Shown one piece after another: positions 8,921-18,285 of a stretch of 44,873 bases of DNA; the first letter of the stretch is position 1, and every line of letters begins with the position of its first letter. Where the stretch lies: positions 1-44,873 of the forward strand of contig JAQUWD010000031.1 of assembly GCA_028693055.1 (NCBI GenBank). Reading direction: 5' to 3'. Source of the DNA: Eubacteriales bacterium (GTDB lineage Bacteria; Bacillota; Clostridia; Christensenellales; Aristaeellaceae). The notes below the pieces were generated by a model. The model worked only from the letters and a program-made list of their open reading frames with translations, did not search any database and had not been told where the DNA came from. A program made the translations under genes and the position numbers.

Positions 8921-11301
8921 TGTTCTTCTTCACCTGATTCTTCCGGTTGCTTGTCCGCGTGAAAAACTTCGTTTTTCGACAGCTCTTCCACAGCCGCTTC
9001 GTTTTCCTCTACTGCTTCCTCCGCTGCGCGTTCGGCTTGCGCTACATCCATGACCCGGTGTAACTCCTTAGCCTCTACGTTGCTTTCTCCCCTGCCCTCG
9101 TCGCCTTGGGGCAGCTGCGCCGCCACGCGAGCCGCCGCTGTGGGACTGATAGAGGGATACTCAATCCGTTCGTGAAAAACGCCCCTGAGTACCGTAGAAA
9201 AGGATTTGCAAATTTGGGATATATCACGCAGTGTTAGCGGAGCATCGTCTAGCTGACCATCGTCGATCTTACCTCGAACCAGCCGAGCGATAAACTCCTC
9301 AATAGCCTTAGGCGTAGGATCCGGCATGCTGCGAACGGCAGCCTCCACCGTGTCTGCCAGCATGATAATGGCGCTTTCCATGGATTGCGGACGTTTGCCG
9401 TCATAGCGGAAGTCGGCGATATCCACCGCCTGACCTTCCGCCTGCTGCAAAGCCTTATGATAGAAATACATCACTGGCGTATCGCCATGGTGCTCGATGA
9501 TCACGTCCTGAATCTCCTGGGGCAGGCGATATTGCTGCGCTAAAATAAGGCCGTCGCGGGTATGAGCCGTTACAATGGCGGCGGAAACATAGGGGTTGGT
9601 ATGCTCGTGGGGATTTTCGCCCAGTTGGTTTTCCTTAAAGTACAGGGGACGTTTCAGCTTGCCTACATCGTGAAAATAAGCCTCTGCCCGCGCCAATATG
9701 GGGTTTGCGCCCACCGATTCAGCGGCAGCCTCCGCTAGATTAGCCACAATAATCGAATGGTGATACGTGCCGGAGGCTTCAATCAACAACCGACGCAGCA
9801 GCGGATGATTGGGATTGGAAAGCTCCAGCAGCTTGGCGGGGGTAGCCAGATGGAAGGCCGTCTCGATAATTGGATCCAGCGCAATGCATAGCACCGATGC
9901 AATCAACGCGCTTCCAGCGCTCCACAGCGCGTTGGTAAACACATCGGAAACGGACGTATTGGTCATAAAGCCAATGGTCAAAATCACTAGGATATTTGAC
10001 AGCGCCGTCAAAATGCCGCAAAGCAGCACCTGCTGACGGTAGGGCTTGTGACGGATAATAATTACCGTCAGCATGCCGCTGATAAAGGAGGTAAAAAGTA
10101 AATTAACGATTTCCGAGGTATAGCTGTTATCGCCGCCGGTTAAAAGTGCGCTGACCAGCACCGACATGGTCATGCAGCCCGCAATACCGACCCTGGCGTT
10201 CAATAGCCCGGTCAGCATCATCACCCCAAGAAGCACAGGGGCCATATAGGCGTTGACCATCTGACCGAAAATGCACGCCCCCAGCGTTACGCAGAGAATA
10301 ATCATCAAAATCACCAGCTGCTTGGGGGAGCGCAGCGTTAACGGCGACAATAGAAACAACGAAACCAGCAATACCATCATGGACAGCAGCACCAGAAGGA
10401 TACCGCCTACGTACATCATGACGTCTACTTCATCGTCGTCCAGCATGCCAAGACTGCGAAGCATCTCAAGCTGATTGGCCGTTACCCGCTCCCTAGCCAG
10501 CACGATGTTCTGTCCCTGCTTGTAAATCACAGGCTCCACCGTCTGCCGGGCTTCCTCCCGCAGCTTTTCAGTGGCTTCCTGATCAATGACCATATTAGCC
10601 TGTACAACCTTGCGCAGAATTGGCGTTACAACATTTTGCAGCATGTCCATGTCCGTTTTGTAGCCGATGATCTGCTGCAAATACTGGATGGATTCGTTTA
10701 CATGCTGCTCCCGAATGGTGGTGTTCAGCGTATTTTCCATGGCTGCGGTGATGTTTTCGCTCATGTCGCGAATCTGCGCGTCACTGGCCCGCAGCACCGT
10801 CATCAGCTGATAATCCGACAGCGTAATATGGGTTAGTAGCGACTGTGCATATTGTATCTCCGCATCGGTGAACTGATAGGACTGCTGCTTATCCTCATCT
10901 CCCGGGGCATATTGCTCCAGCACCTTGCGGCCATACTCCTGTACGGCTCCAATCTGCTTGAGAACCGCATCTAGGTTCTGCATCACCTCGGCAGATACGC
11001 CTTCCTTGTACAGATAAGTGGGCTCCACCCCTGCGGCGGCAATCTCCCGCTGACGGGCGGTGCTGATTTCATCCACCACGTCCTTGGAGGCAGTAATGGT
11101 GGTATGGGCGATATCCCCTACCGCCAGATTATAACGCTGAGGTGTGATGGCTGTCAGCAGCAAGGCAGACAGCAGCACGGAGCCAAGCAGATACACATAA
11201 ACGCACTGGGCGGTGCGGGAATGTAATGCTTGAGAAACTCCCTCCCACGTTAAGCCCTTGTTCTTTTTGGAGTTACGCTTATTGGACAGCATGCTGAGCA
11301 C
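8917..11301 (-). CDS. pgpH: 7TM-HD (PgpH/YqfF) cyclic di-AMP phosphodiesterase
   Basis: This 794-residue membrane protein matches the PgpH/YqfF family, which degrades cyclic di-AMP. An N-terminal segment (about 41-57) is the first membrane helix. A large extracytoplasmic 7TMR-HDED domain follows, then a cluster of hydrophobic helices (about 300-480), then a cytoplasmic HD domain with AYFHDVGKLKRP, VTAHTRDG and IIEHHGDTP as metal ligands. The C-terminal tail of about 60 residues is Glu/Ala-rich and probably disordered. The gene overlaps the phoH 3' end by 23 bases and ybeY-cdd by 4, so the operon is tightly coupled. Confidence 0.94.
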   Translation of the reverse strand: MLSMLSNKRNSKKNKGLTWEGVSQALHSRTAQCVYVYLLGSVLLSALLLTAITPQRYNLAVGDIAHTTITASKDVVDEISTARQREIAAAGVEPTYLYKEGVSAEVMQNLDAVLKQIGAVQEYGRKVLEQYAPGDEDKQQSYQFTDAEIQYAQSLLTHITLSDYQLMTVLRASDAQIRDMSENITAAMENTLNTTIREQHVNESIQYLQQIIGYKTDMDMLQNVVTPILRKVVQANMVIDQEATEKLREEARQTVEPVIYKQGQNIVLARERVTANQLEMLRSLGMLDDDEVDVMMYVGGILLVLLSMMVLLVSLFLLSPLTLRSPKQLVILMIILCVTLGACIFGQMVNAYMAPVLLGVMMLTGLLNARVGIAGCMTMSVLVSALLTGGDNSYTSEIVNLLFTSFISGMLTVIIIRHKPYRQQVLLCGILTALSNILVILTIGFMTNTSVSDVFTNALWSAGSALIASVLCIALDPIIETAFHLATPAKLLELSNPNHPLLRRLLIEASGTYHHSIIVANLAEAAAESVGANPILARAEAYFHDVGKLKRPLYFKENQLGENPHEHTNPYVSAAIVTAHTRDGLILAQQYRLPQEIQDVIIEHHGDTPVMYFYHKALQQAEGQAVDIADFRYDGKRPQSMESAIIMLADTVEAAVRSMPDPTPKAIEEFIARLVRGKIDDGQLDDAPLTLRDISQICKSFSTVLRGVFHERIEYPSISPTAAARVAAQLPQGDEGRGESNVEAKELHRVMDVAQAERAAEEAVEENEAAVEELSKNEVFHADKQPEESGEEEQ

Positions 11302-12268
11302 CTCTTCGATCTCTTTCGTACGCGTCGTAAGCCTTCACAACCGCCTGTACCAGATCGTGACGAACCACGTCCGAGTCGGACAGCCTAACAATCGATATCT
11401 CCGGCACGTCCTTGAGCACCTCCAGCGCCTGTAAAAGCCCGCTTTGCTTGCCATAGGGAAGGTCGGTCTGGGTAATATCTCCAGTTACCACCACACGGCT
11501 GCCCGCACCGAAACGAGTTAAAAACATTTTCATCTGCTCCGGGGTGGTGTTCTGCGCCTCGTCCAAGATAATAAAGCTGTCGGACAAAGTGCGTCCCCGC
11601 ATATAGGCCAGCGGCGCAACCTCCAGCGCGCCGCGTTCCTGCAATCGCTGATAGCTTTCTGCGCCCATCATATCATAGAGCGCGTCAAAAAGAGGACGAA
11701 GATAGGGGTCTACCTTCTGGCTCAGGTCTCCGGGCAAAAAGCCCAGCTTTTCGCCTGCTTCCACAGCCGGACGGGTGAGCACAATGCGTTCTATCTCCTT
11801 ATTACGCAGCGCTACCACCGCCAGTGCCATAGCTAAATAGGTTTTGCCCGTACCGGCGGGGCCGACGGCAAAGGTCAGCTCATGCTCTTTGATGGCCTTG
11901 ACATATTCATACTGACCCAAGGTCTTGCAGCGCACAGGTTTCCCTCGATGGGTTACCGCCACCACCTCAAAAGCGATATCGTCCAAGGCGTCCAGCTTGT
12001 CCTGCTTTACCAGCCCGCAGGCATAGCGTAAAGTGGTGCGATCGATCAGAGCATGACGCGCGTACAGATTCATAAGCTTTTCAACCACCTGAATCGTGCG
12101 CTCCACTGCCTGAGGCTCTCCCTCCACCAGCAGCTCCGAGCCGCGTAGGCTGAGCGTAACCTCCAGCTCATTCTCCATTAGAGAAAGATTCCGTTCGTTT
12201 GCGCCAAACAAGGTCAGGGACGCGTCCATGCCATCAAGCATGATTCGTTCACGGGCTAAGGCTGTCAA
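11279..12268 (-). CDS. phoH: PhoH-family ATPase (PhoH-like / YbeZ)
   Basis: This PhoH-like protein has Walker A GPAGTGKTYLA, FIILDEAQNT as Walker B, and VVTGDITQTDLP, as in the YbeZ/PhoH family that works with YbeY in RNA metabolism. The N-terminal part DASLTLFGANERNLSLME is the usual beginning of the family. The open frame reaches back to an ATG at 12349, but that lies inside yqfD with a weak ribosome site. I prefer the TTG at 12268, nine bases after a GGAGG that directly follows the yqfD stop; this gives 329 residues, a normal length. The exact start is uncertain. Confidence 0.92.
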   Translation of the reverse strand: MTALARERIMLDGMDASLTLFGANERNLSLMENELEVTLSLRGSELLVEGEPQAVERTIQVVEKLMNLYARHALIDRTTLRYACGLVKQDKLDALDDIAFEVVAVTHRGKPVRCKTLGQYEYVKAIKEHELTFAVGPAGTGKTYLAMALAVVALRNKEIERIVLTRPAVEAGEKLGFLPGDLSQKVDPYLRPLFDALYDMMGAESYQRLQERGALEVAPLAYMRGRTLSDSFIILDEAQNTTPEQMKMFLTRFGAGSRVVVTGDITQTDLPYGKQSGLLQALEVLKDVPEISIVRLSDSDVVRHDLVQAVVKAYDAYERDRRGAQHAVQ

Positions 12269-12284
12269 AAACAAAGGCCTCCGT

Positions 12285-13436
12285 TCACGGCGCAGCTGCG
12301 CCGATATCCATTCGCCATTCCGCAGTTGCGGATACAGCCAATGTATCATTCTCTATCATACAATAATCTACCCATTTGTCAACAATCTCATATCCCAACA
12401 GCTCTTTTTTTACTTTTTGAAGCGCCGCTATTTTTCCCTCTGCCATCACCTCGTCCAGCGCTCTAGGCTCGTACTCCATGCTGACTTCTCGAAGCTCATA
12501 ATTTTTTTGATAAACAGGAAAAAAGCAGCCTACGATCGGTTTGATTTCTACATAGGTATTCCACGCCAAATAATCGGGGGATTCTACCTGCGCAGGGTAG
12601 CAAAGCCAAGGCGAGCACAGCTGAACCATCGTTGTGGACGCACCTGTTTCCTCGCTGGAGATATCATAAATCGGCAGCTCTACCGTCGCTGTACGCCAGC
12701 ACCGGGCTAGCGCCACACCTCGGGCCGCTACGTCAACCAATTGTTCATCCCGGCTGCGCTCCTGCCCGCGAATGAGCACCTGTCCCTGCCGTACGATATC
12801 GCCGGCTTTGACCATCGCTGTTCCGGCAAAAACGTGAATCGAATCAATTACGCCGTCCCGGGAGGCCACAATGTCGCCGGGCACGCCGGATGGAAGCTCC
12901 GGCGCTTCCACACCCTGCGTACAATCCACGACCACTGTAATGTTATAAACATAAACATGAAACCATGCGATGCTTGGATAGCGATAGGTCAACTTTTTTT
13001 CAAGCTCCGCCGCATTCAGGCTTGCCTTTAACACACCGGGCTTAACGCCCGCCTCCAGTAAATAAGCAGTCAGCTCCGCTTGATAGGAGCCCGCACCGTT
13101 TATTTCCACACGCCAGATAAACTGCATGGAGCCTATCGCCAGCAAAAGAGCCAGCACAGCGCCAATCAATAGACCGGGCCTTGTTCTCAGCTTGTACAGC
13201 ATCCCGGAAAGCCCTAAATAGGTCACATCCTGCATGCGCCAGCCCTTTTCCTCCGTCAGGGCTTGAATGCTCCTTAAATCGGCGGTATAGCATTGGCAGA
13301 TCAGCGTCCGTCGATCCGCCCGAAGCACGCTTAATAGTGGCGTTTCGTCCTTCTGAAGCGTATTGATAAACCGTTCCAGATTCAGCCCCGTCAGGGTAAA
13401 GCGGCAAGTAAAAATCGGAAGGCGAGGATGCTTCAC
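12285..13436 (-). CDS. yqfD: Sporulation protein YqfD
   Basis: This 383-residue protein is YqfD (SpoIV-like), a sporulation membrane protein of unknown activity expressed in the mother cell in Bacillus. A hydrophobic segment (about residues 85-105 of the chosen product, GLLIGAVLALLLAIGSMQF) is a single membrane helix after an N-terminal domain. The C-terminal part contains the repeated beta-strand region DIVASRDGVIDSIHVFAGTA, KAGDIVRQGQVLI typical of the family. The GTG at 13436 has GAAAGGA seven bases upstream; the ORF extends 23 codons further but overlaps yqfC. It lies between yqfC and phoH, as in Bacillus. Confidence 0.9.
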   Translation of the reverse strand: MKHPRLPIFTCRFTLTGLNLERFINTLQKDETPLLSVLRADRRTLICQCYTADLRSIQALTEEKGWRMQDVTYLGLSGMLYKLRTRPGLLIGAVLALLLAIGSMQFIWRVEINGAGSYQAELTAYLLEAGVKPGVLKASLNAAELEKKLTYRYPSIAWFHVYVYNITVVVDCTQGVEAPELPSGVPGDIVASRDGVIDSIHVFAGTAMVKAGDIVRQGQVLIRGQERSRDEQLVDVAARGVALARCWRTATVELPIYDISSEETGASTTMVQLCSPWLCYPAQVESPDYLAWNTYVEIKPIVGCFFPVYQKNYELREVSMEYEPRALDEVMAEGKIAALQKVKKELLGYEIVDKWVDYCMIENDTLAVSATAEWRMDIGAAAP

Positions 13437-13440
13437 AATC

Positions 13441-13701
13441 TCATCCTTTCGGGCGGTACGAAAGCTTCTCGATTTTTCCGAACACCACCAATCCATCCCG
13501 ATCATACCGAGACAGAGAAAGGTTTTCGCCGGAAATCACCAGATGGCCGCACAGCGTTTTTAATACGATCTCCTGCTGAGTGCACGCATATATTCCCTGA
13601 TGCTGCTCCACAATCAGCTTTTCATCCCCTAAAAGCACGGACCGCGGCCAGCCGAAAACCAGCTCCTTCGGAATGTCCGCTTGTTTCAGCCGTTCCAGCA
13701 T
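13441..13701 (-). CDS. yqfC: YqfC/YabP-family sporulation protein
   Basis: This 86-residue protein matches the YabP/YqfC family, short sporulation proteins of all-beta type. The product has LVFGWPRSVLLGDEKLIV, then IVLKTLCGHLVISGENLSLS and VVFGKIEKLSY, following the usual pattern of the family. I chose the ATG at 13701 because a GGGGGG tract lies six bases upstream and the protein then has the family's usual length; the open frame runs to 13797. It heads the operon with yqfD, four bases upstream of that gene's start. Confidence 0.87.
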   Translation of the reverse strand: MLERLKQADIPKELVFGWPRSVLLGDEKLIVEQHQGIYACTQQEIVLKTLCGHLVISGENLSLSRYDRDGLVVFGKIEKLSYRPKG

Positions 13702-13764
13702 ATCAATCCCCCCTGTAGAATGGTGTAAGGAAGGATATGACGCGTCAGAGAGCAAAAATACCTC

Positions 13765-13793
13765 TTGCATAATCCTCTGCTTTCCTGTATGAT
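13765..13793 (+). promoter_or_regulatory. Sigma-A-type promoter of the sodium:solute symporter gene
   Basis: TTGCAT (13765-13770), a 17-base spacer and TATGAT (13788-13793) lie about 70 bases upstream of the symporter ATG, in the divergent region shared with yqfC. Confidence 0.6.
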
Positions 13794-13862
13794 GCAACCA
13801 TAAACCGTCGGCGCGTTGCCGAACGGGCGTAGGATTGTAGGATGGAAGGATGGAGTCTCTCT

Positions 13863-15389
13863 ATGAAGCTGTGTATTTTGGTAGCGTATGTTCTCATGAT
13901 GGTAGTCGTCATCTTCGTAACAGCAAAAAAGAATCTCTCGGTCAACGACTTTCTACTGGGCGGTCGCAATGTTGGGCCTTGGTTGAGCGCTATGAGCTAT
14001 GGGGCTAGTTATTTCAGCGCGGTAATCATTGTGGGCTACGCAGGCTCTACAGGCTGGTCGGTTGGCTTGTCCGCCGTGTGGTGCGGCATAGGTAACGCCA
14101 TGATCGGCAGTCTTTTGGCGTGGTCGCTGCTGGCAAAGCCCACCCGCCGAATGGGCGAAAAGCTACAGGTTGCCACGATTCCGGGATTTTTTGAAAAGCG
14201 GTATCAGAGCAAAATGCTCAAAATCATCTCCAGCCTCATCATTTTCATATTTTTACTGCCCTATTCTGCCAGCGTATACAAGGGCTTGGGCAATATGTTT
14301 GAAATGGCCTTCGGCTTCGATTACACTTGGTGCGTAATCGGTATCGCTTTGTTGTCCGCCGTCTACCTGTTCGCGGGCGGCTATAAGGCAACCGCCGTTA
14401 CCGACTGTGTACAGGGCTTTATCATGCTGGCGGGGATATCCGCCGTTGTTTTCTACATTATCCGTGCGGCTGGCGGCTTAACCGTGGGCTTAGAAAAGCT
14501 GAACGAAATCGGCGGAGCGGGCATGAGCACGCTGCTGCCGCCTCAGGGAAAAGGCGGCTGGCTGACCAGCAACGTGCTGTTGACCTCCTTGGGCGTACTG
14601 GGCATGCCTCAAATGATCCATAAATTTTTTGCAATCAAGGATACCGCCAGCGTGAAACGAGCCACCGTCATTTCCACCTTCTTCGCGCTGGTGGTAGCCG
14701 GCGGCGCTTATTTAGCGGGCGCTTTTGGCCCTGTTGTGCTGGAAAAAATCACCATGGTAAACGGTAGCGGTTCCATGGCGGACGCGGTGAACAGCGGGGC
14801 GCTAGCCATGGATCAAATCATGCCCACCATGCTCACCGACCGTCAGGTGGTAGGTATTCCCGACGCATTGCAAGGCCTTTTCGTCGTGCTGCTCCTATCC
14901 GCCAGCATTTCCACGTTAACCTCTTTGGTGCTATCCTCATCCTCGGTGATAACGCTGGACATGGTAGGATCGCTGGTTAAATTGAAGCAACGGACTACCA
15001 CAATGCTGATGCGGGTATTATGCATCGTTTTTGTAGGCCTGTCTTTGCTGATCAACTTTACCATGCAAAATACGCCGATTATTTCGCTCATGTCCTTAAG
15101 CTGGGGGACCATTGCGGGGGCGTTTTTAGCGCCGTTCCTCTACGGGCTTCTGTGGCGCGGCGTGACCAAAGCTGGCGCGTTTACCGGTGTAATCGGCGGC
15201 GCACTTATTTCCTTGCTGCCGCCGCTGCTAACTGGCGATATGAGTTTAGCGCCCATCAGCGGCGCGGCGGCTATGCTTTGCGGGCTGATCGCCGTACCCG
15301 TCGTCAGTCTTTTGACCCAGTCTACCGCTTATCGCCGGGAGGATATGGAGGCTCTCTTTTCCACCCAGTCTGAAAAAGCTGTTGCATAA
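13863..15389 (+). CDS. Sodium:solute symporter family protein
   Basis: This membrane protein of 508 residues belongs to the SSS (SLC5) family, which couples sodium entry to uptake of a solute. The N-terminal region has the family signature with NDFLLGGRNVGPWLSAMSYG and the unwound TM1 segment SYGASYFSAVIIVGYAG. About 13 hydrophobic segments are visible, as is the QGLFVVLLLSASISTLTSL region of TM8-9. The GTKs suggest a PutP-like member, but the substrate is not decidable. I chose the ATG at 13863, with GGATGGAG seven bases before it, over the ATG at 13842, which has no spacing to its GTAGG. It is a single gene divergent from yqfC. Confidence 0.9.
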   Translation: MKLCILVAYVLMMVVVIFVTAKKNLSVNDFLLGGRNVGPWLSAMSYGASYFSAVIIVGYAGSTGWSVGLSAVWCGIGNAMIGSLLAWSLLAKPTRRMGEKLQVATIPGFFEKRYQSKMLKIISSLIIFIFLLPYSASVYKGLGNMFEMAFGFDYTWCVIGIALLSAVYLFAGGYKATAVTDCVQGFIMLAGISAVVFYIIRAAGGLTVGLEKLNEIGGAGMSTLLPPQGKGGWLTSNVLLTSLGVLGMPQMIHKFFAIKDTASVKRATVISTFFALVVAGGAYLAGAFGPVVLEKITMVNGSGSMADAVNSGALAMDQIMPTMLTDRQVVGIPDALQGLFVVLLLSASISTLTSLVLSSSSVITLDMVGSLVKLKQRTTTMLMRVLCIVFVGLSLLINFTMQNTPIISLMSLSWGTIAGAFLAPFLYGLLWRGVTKAGAFTGVIGGALISLLPPLLTGDMSLAPISGAAAMLCGLIAVPVVSLLTQSTAYRREDMEALFSTQSEKAVA

Positions 15390-15429
15390 GGCTTTACAGA
15401 TATAAGCAGCCAAAAAAGCTCGTCTGTTT

Positions 15430-16563
15430 TCACTCCCGATGTAGCGTCGCCATCAAATTTCGCAACTGGCGGCGTTCATTGGGGGACAATTGACAAATTG
15501 CTTTGAAATAGTCCTGAACGTATCGCCGATAGGCAGCGGCCGTCTGCCGCAGAATGCGCCAATACATCGGTTTTCCCGGCAGGCTTTGATACCATGTTTG
15601 CTTCAAAAGCCGGGAAGGAAACATGCTTCGAAAGAACGCGCTCGGCATGAGGTTCACAAGCAAGCGATGTCGCGCTGTATGATAGAACCGCTCGTCTACG
15701 GAAAGGCAGCACATGTTCAGCAAACCATCCAGCATATCCTCCTGTCGCGGTGTGAACGCTTCACCGCTGAGCCATGTATTGGCTAGCTTCTCCAGATTTT
15801 GGGTGCAGCCAAGCAAATGAACCTGTCTGGCTTCCAACGTAAAGCGTTGGCGGTCGAGCCTGAAGCGCGGCGTATTCAATATCCAGATATCCGCCAGCGT
15901 CCGCAGGATGAACATATGATCCGATATATGCTTCTCCGTATGATAAAAGAAATAGAGGTATTCGTCCTCAAGCGACAAACGCCACTCGTAGGGCCGATCT
16001 GTTTTGATCAAGAATGGCCATATATCCAGAAAGCGTTTTACAAAAAGAACGTTTTGAGATGCTAACGTACGGTGTAATTCCAGCTTTACATCGCTTTTAT
16101 AGAAAACGGAGTGGGCATAAATCTCGTCGCTTTCTGATTTTGTAAATCCCATCGCCAGTAAGGTCTGCACAGCTTTCTCCCACTGCTGCGAACGAACGAG
16201 AAGATCCACATCTCCCATTTCCCGCAGATACGGGGCAGGGTACTGTCCGCGCCAGCGCCAGCCCTTGAGCGGGCAATAATCGACGCCGTTTGCGGCAAGG
16301 GCTTCCATCGCATCCTTTACCAGAAGGTATTGAACCGCCTCAAAATACTTTGCGGTATTGATGGAGCGTTTGGCTTGAGAAAGGATCTCGGGCGCAACCC
16401 CTTCAGCGCGCAAAACCGCCTCTGCTACCATAGCCGACACCTTATGCTCATCAGCTAAATGCAGCACCTTGGACCAGTCCGTATCCGGCGCAGGGCATTG
16501 CGGCTTTTCACCTAGCAAGCCCGCTCGACAAAGCGCCAGTAAGCAGCGATTTTCAGCGGTCAT
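15430..16563 (-). CDS. Nucleotidyltransferase family protein (NTP_transf_5)
   Basis: This 377-residue protein matches the uncharacterised nucleotidyltransferase family PF14907. It has the KG...YLREMGDVDLLVRS motif (about residues 95-125), equivalent to the family's lKG...R.mgDiDlLv metal-binding Asp pair, and the following helical domain with HTEKHI. In paeninodin-type lasso peptide clusters a homologue accompanies the peptide kinase. I chose the ATG at 16563, with AAAGGAG upstream, so it overlaps the exporter gene by 11 bases; the open frame runs to 16698. It is the last gene of the minus-strand peptide operon. What it adds to the peptide, if anything, is unknown. Confidence 0.85.
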   Translation of the reverse strand: MTAENRCLLALCRAGLLGEKPQCPAPDTDWSKVLHLADEHKVSAMVAEAVLRAEGVAPEILSQAKRSINTAKYFEAVQYLLVKDAMEALAANGVDYCPLKGWRWRGQYPAPYLREMGDVDLLVRSQQWEKAVQTLLAMGFTKSESDEIYAHSVFYKSDVKLELHRTLASQNVLFVKRFLDIWPFLIKTDRPYEWRLSLEDEYLYFFYHTEKHISDHMFILRTLADIWILNTPRFRLDRQRFTLEARQVHLLGCTQNLEKLANTWLSGEAFTPRQEDMLDGLLNMCCLSVDERFYHTARHRLLVNLMPSAFFRSMFPSRLLKQTWYQSLPGKPMYWRILRQTAAAYRRYVQDYFKAICQLSPNERRQLRNLMATLHRE

Positions 16564-18244
16564 GTGGAAGGATTCTCCTTTCAATTTGTCCGCGCTGGAT
16601 ATGCCACTCCTGATCGCAAAGCGCAAAAGAGGTGGTTCTGTGGGAAATAAGCAGCAGCGTTTTCTCATCCAATCGACGGATATTTTGCAGCACCGCACGC
16701 TCGGTTTCCTGGTCTAGCGCAGAGGTAGCCTCATCCAAAATCAAAATCGGCGCATGCTTTAACAGTGCGCGGGCAATGGCTAAACGTTGAATCTGCCCCT
16801 CGGACAGCCCCAAACCCTGCTCCCCCAAGACCGTATCCAAGCCAAGGGGCAAGCAGCGAATAAAATCCTCCGTGCAGGCAAGCCTCACCGCCTCCCACAG
16901 CGCATCATCGTCAACTTCGCCGCATAAAAAGCAGAGATTATCGCGTAACGTACCGCTAAAAATCATATTCTTCTGTGGTACATAAGCAAACAACCCACGG
17001 GTACTGGCGTTCAAGGGAACGCGGCTCCCATCCTTTTTTTGCAAAGTAATGGAGCCTGTATAGTCATCATAGATGCCAAGCAAAAGCTTAAACAGCGTGC
17101 TTTTACCGATTCCCGACGCGCCTGTTACAAGAACGAAATCGCCTTTTTTAAGCATCGCGGAGGCCTGATCCAGCACTAACGAATCTGCATGATAGGAAAA
17201 GCAAACATTATCAATGAAAAGGGCATCCATGTCTCGGTACAGAGCTTGCGAATCCGTTGCTTTCTGCTGAGCTTCACAGGGCAGCTCGGCGATTTCCAGA
17301 ATCCTCGCAGCAGAAACCTGCGCGTTATACCTTGCGGACATCAAATCTCCAAAGGCGGAAAAGGGCGATTGAATCTGGCCGACAAGCTGCAAAATAGCCG
17401 TCATGTTCCCGTAAAACATAGGGTCGCCCGATAAAAGAAACGCACAAAAAACCATCGCGCCCACATAGCCAATTTGAAAAAAGGAGCTTGCGCCTGTCTT
17501 GAGCAATTGATTGTACAAATACCAGCGCTTCCACTTACCATACCATTTGCCTTCAAAGGCATCCGCACGGGCTGCAGCCTGCTCCTGCGCCTGAAAGACC
17601 TCCACAATGAGACTGTTTGCCATCGATTCTTGATAGTACGCCTGCGTCTGTTCGGCGGCTTCCGCATACTCCCGATAGTTCTGCTTGACTTTTTTTTGAA
17701 AGAAACGTCCCAGCGCACTGACCACCAAACCCGCGCTTAAAAGAATCGCCGGCAGAAGCCCATTCATCCAAAACAGCGTCCCAACAGAAAAAAGCAAGCC
17801 GGTGACCGTGCTGATATAGCCGGGGATCATCGTTACGGGGTAAGCGATCACATTTTCAAGATCCGCTGTCATCCGTCGCAGTAGCACGGTAGAATGATAG
17901 TCGCCAAGGGAGCGCTGGGTCTTATGCATAATATCCAAATAAAGCCGCCCTCGAATGCGGCGCAGGGCTAAATTCTGCGTGCTGGCGTCCATCCAGCGAA
18001 TTCCGTAATTCAGCGCAATTTGAAAAACAGCAACGGCGCACAGCAGCATCGCATTTTCCAATATCGCCTGCCGGTTACCAGCTACCGCCTCATTGACCAG
18101 CGCGCGCGTGATAAGGACAAAAAATAAATAGCTGGCGCTTTGCACGATTCTTCCCGTAACAATCAGTGCGATGCGCTGCCATTCGGCGCGAGCAATGCCG
18201 CGAATGAATTGCCGTATTTCCGGTTTTTCTTTATCACGGCTCAC
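16553..18244 (-). CDS. ABC transporter, fused permease and ATPase (peptide exporter type)
   Basis: This 563-residue half-transporter has six predicted membrane helices (about 25-300) and a C-terminal nucleotide-binding domain. The domain shows Walker A GASGIGKST, a signature LSEGQIQRLAIARALL in which the usual Gly of LSGGQ is Glu, Walker B ILILDEATSALD and the switch His in LLISHRT. There is no N-terminal C39 peptidase domain, so leader cleavage must come from another protein. The GTG at 18244 with AAGGGAG upstream is the likely start. By position it exports the product of the peptide gene at 19904-20083; this is inference. Confidence 0.9.
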   Translation of the reverse strand: MSRDKEKPEIRQFIRGIARAEWQRIALIVTGRIVQSASYLFFVLITRALVNEAVAGNRQAILENAMLLCAVAVFQIALNYGIRWMDASTQNLALRRIRGRLYLDIMHKTQRSLGDYHSTVLLRRMTADLENVIAYPVTMIPGYISTVTGLLFSVGTLFWMNGLLPAILLSAGLVVSALGRFFQKKVKQNYREYAEAAEQTQAYYQESMANSLIVEVFQAQEQAAARADAFEGKWYGKWKRWYLYNQLLKTGASSFFQIGYVGAMVFCAFLLSGDPMFYGNMTAILQLVGQIQSPFSAFGDLMSARYNAQVSAARILEIAELPCEAQQKATDSQALYRDMDALFIDNVCFSYHADSLVLDQASAMLKKGDFVLVTGASGIGKSTLFKLLLGIYDDYTGSITLQKKDGSRVPLNASTRGLFAYVPQKNMIFSGTLRDNLCFLCGEVDDDALWEAVRLACTEDFIRCLPLGLDTVLGEQGLGLSEGQIQRLAIARALLKHAPILILDEATSALDQETERAVLQNIRRLDEKTLLLISHRTTSFALCDQEWHIQRGQIERRILPHDR

Positions 18245-18285
18245 TTTCCGTTCTCCCTTATACAATACTCTTATCCACGGATTTC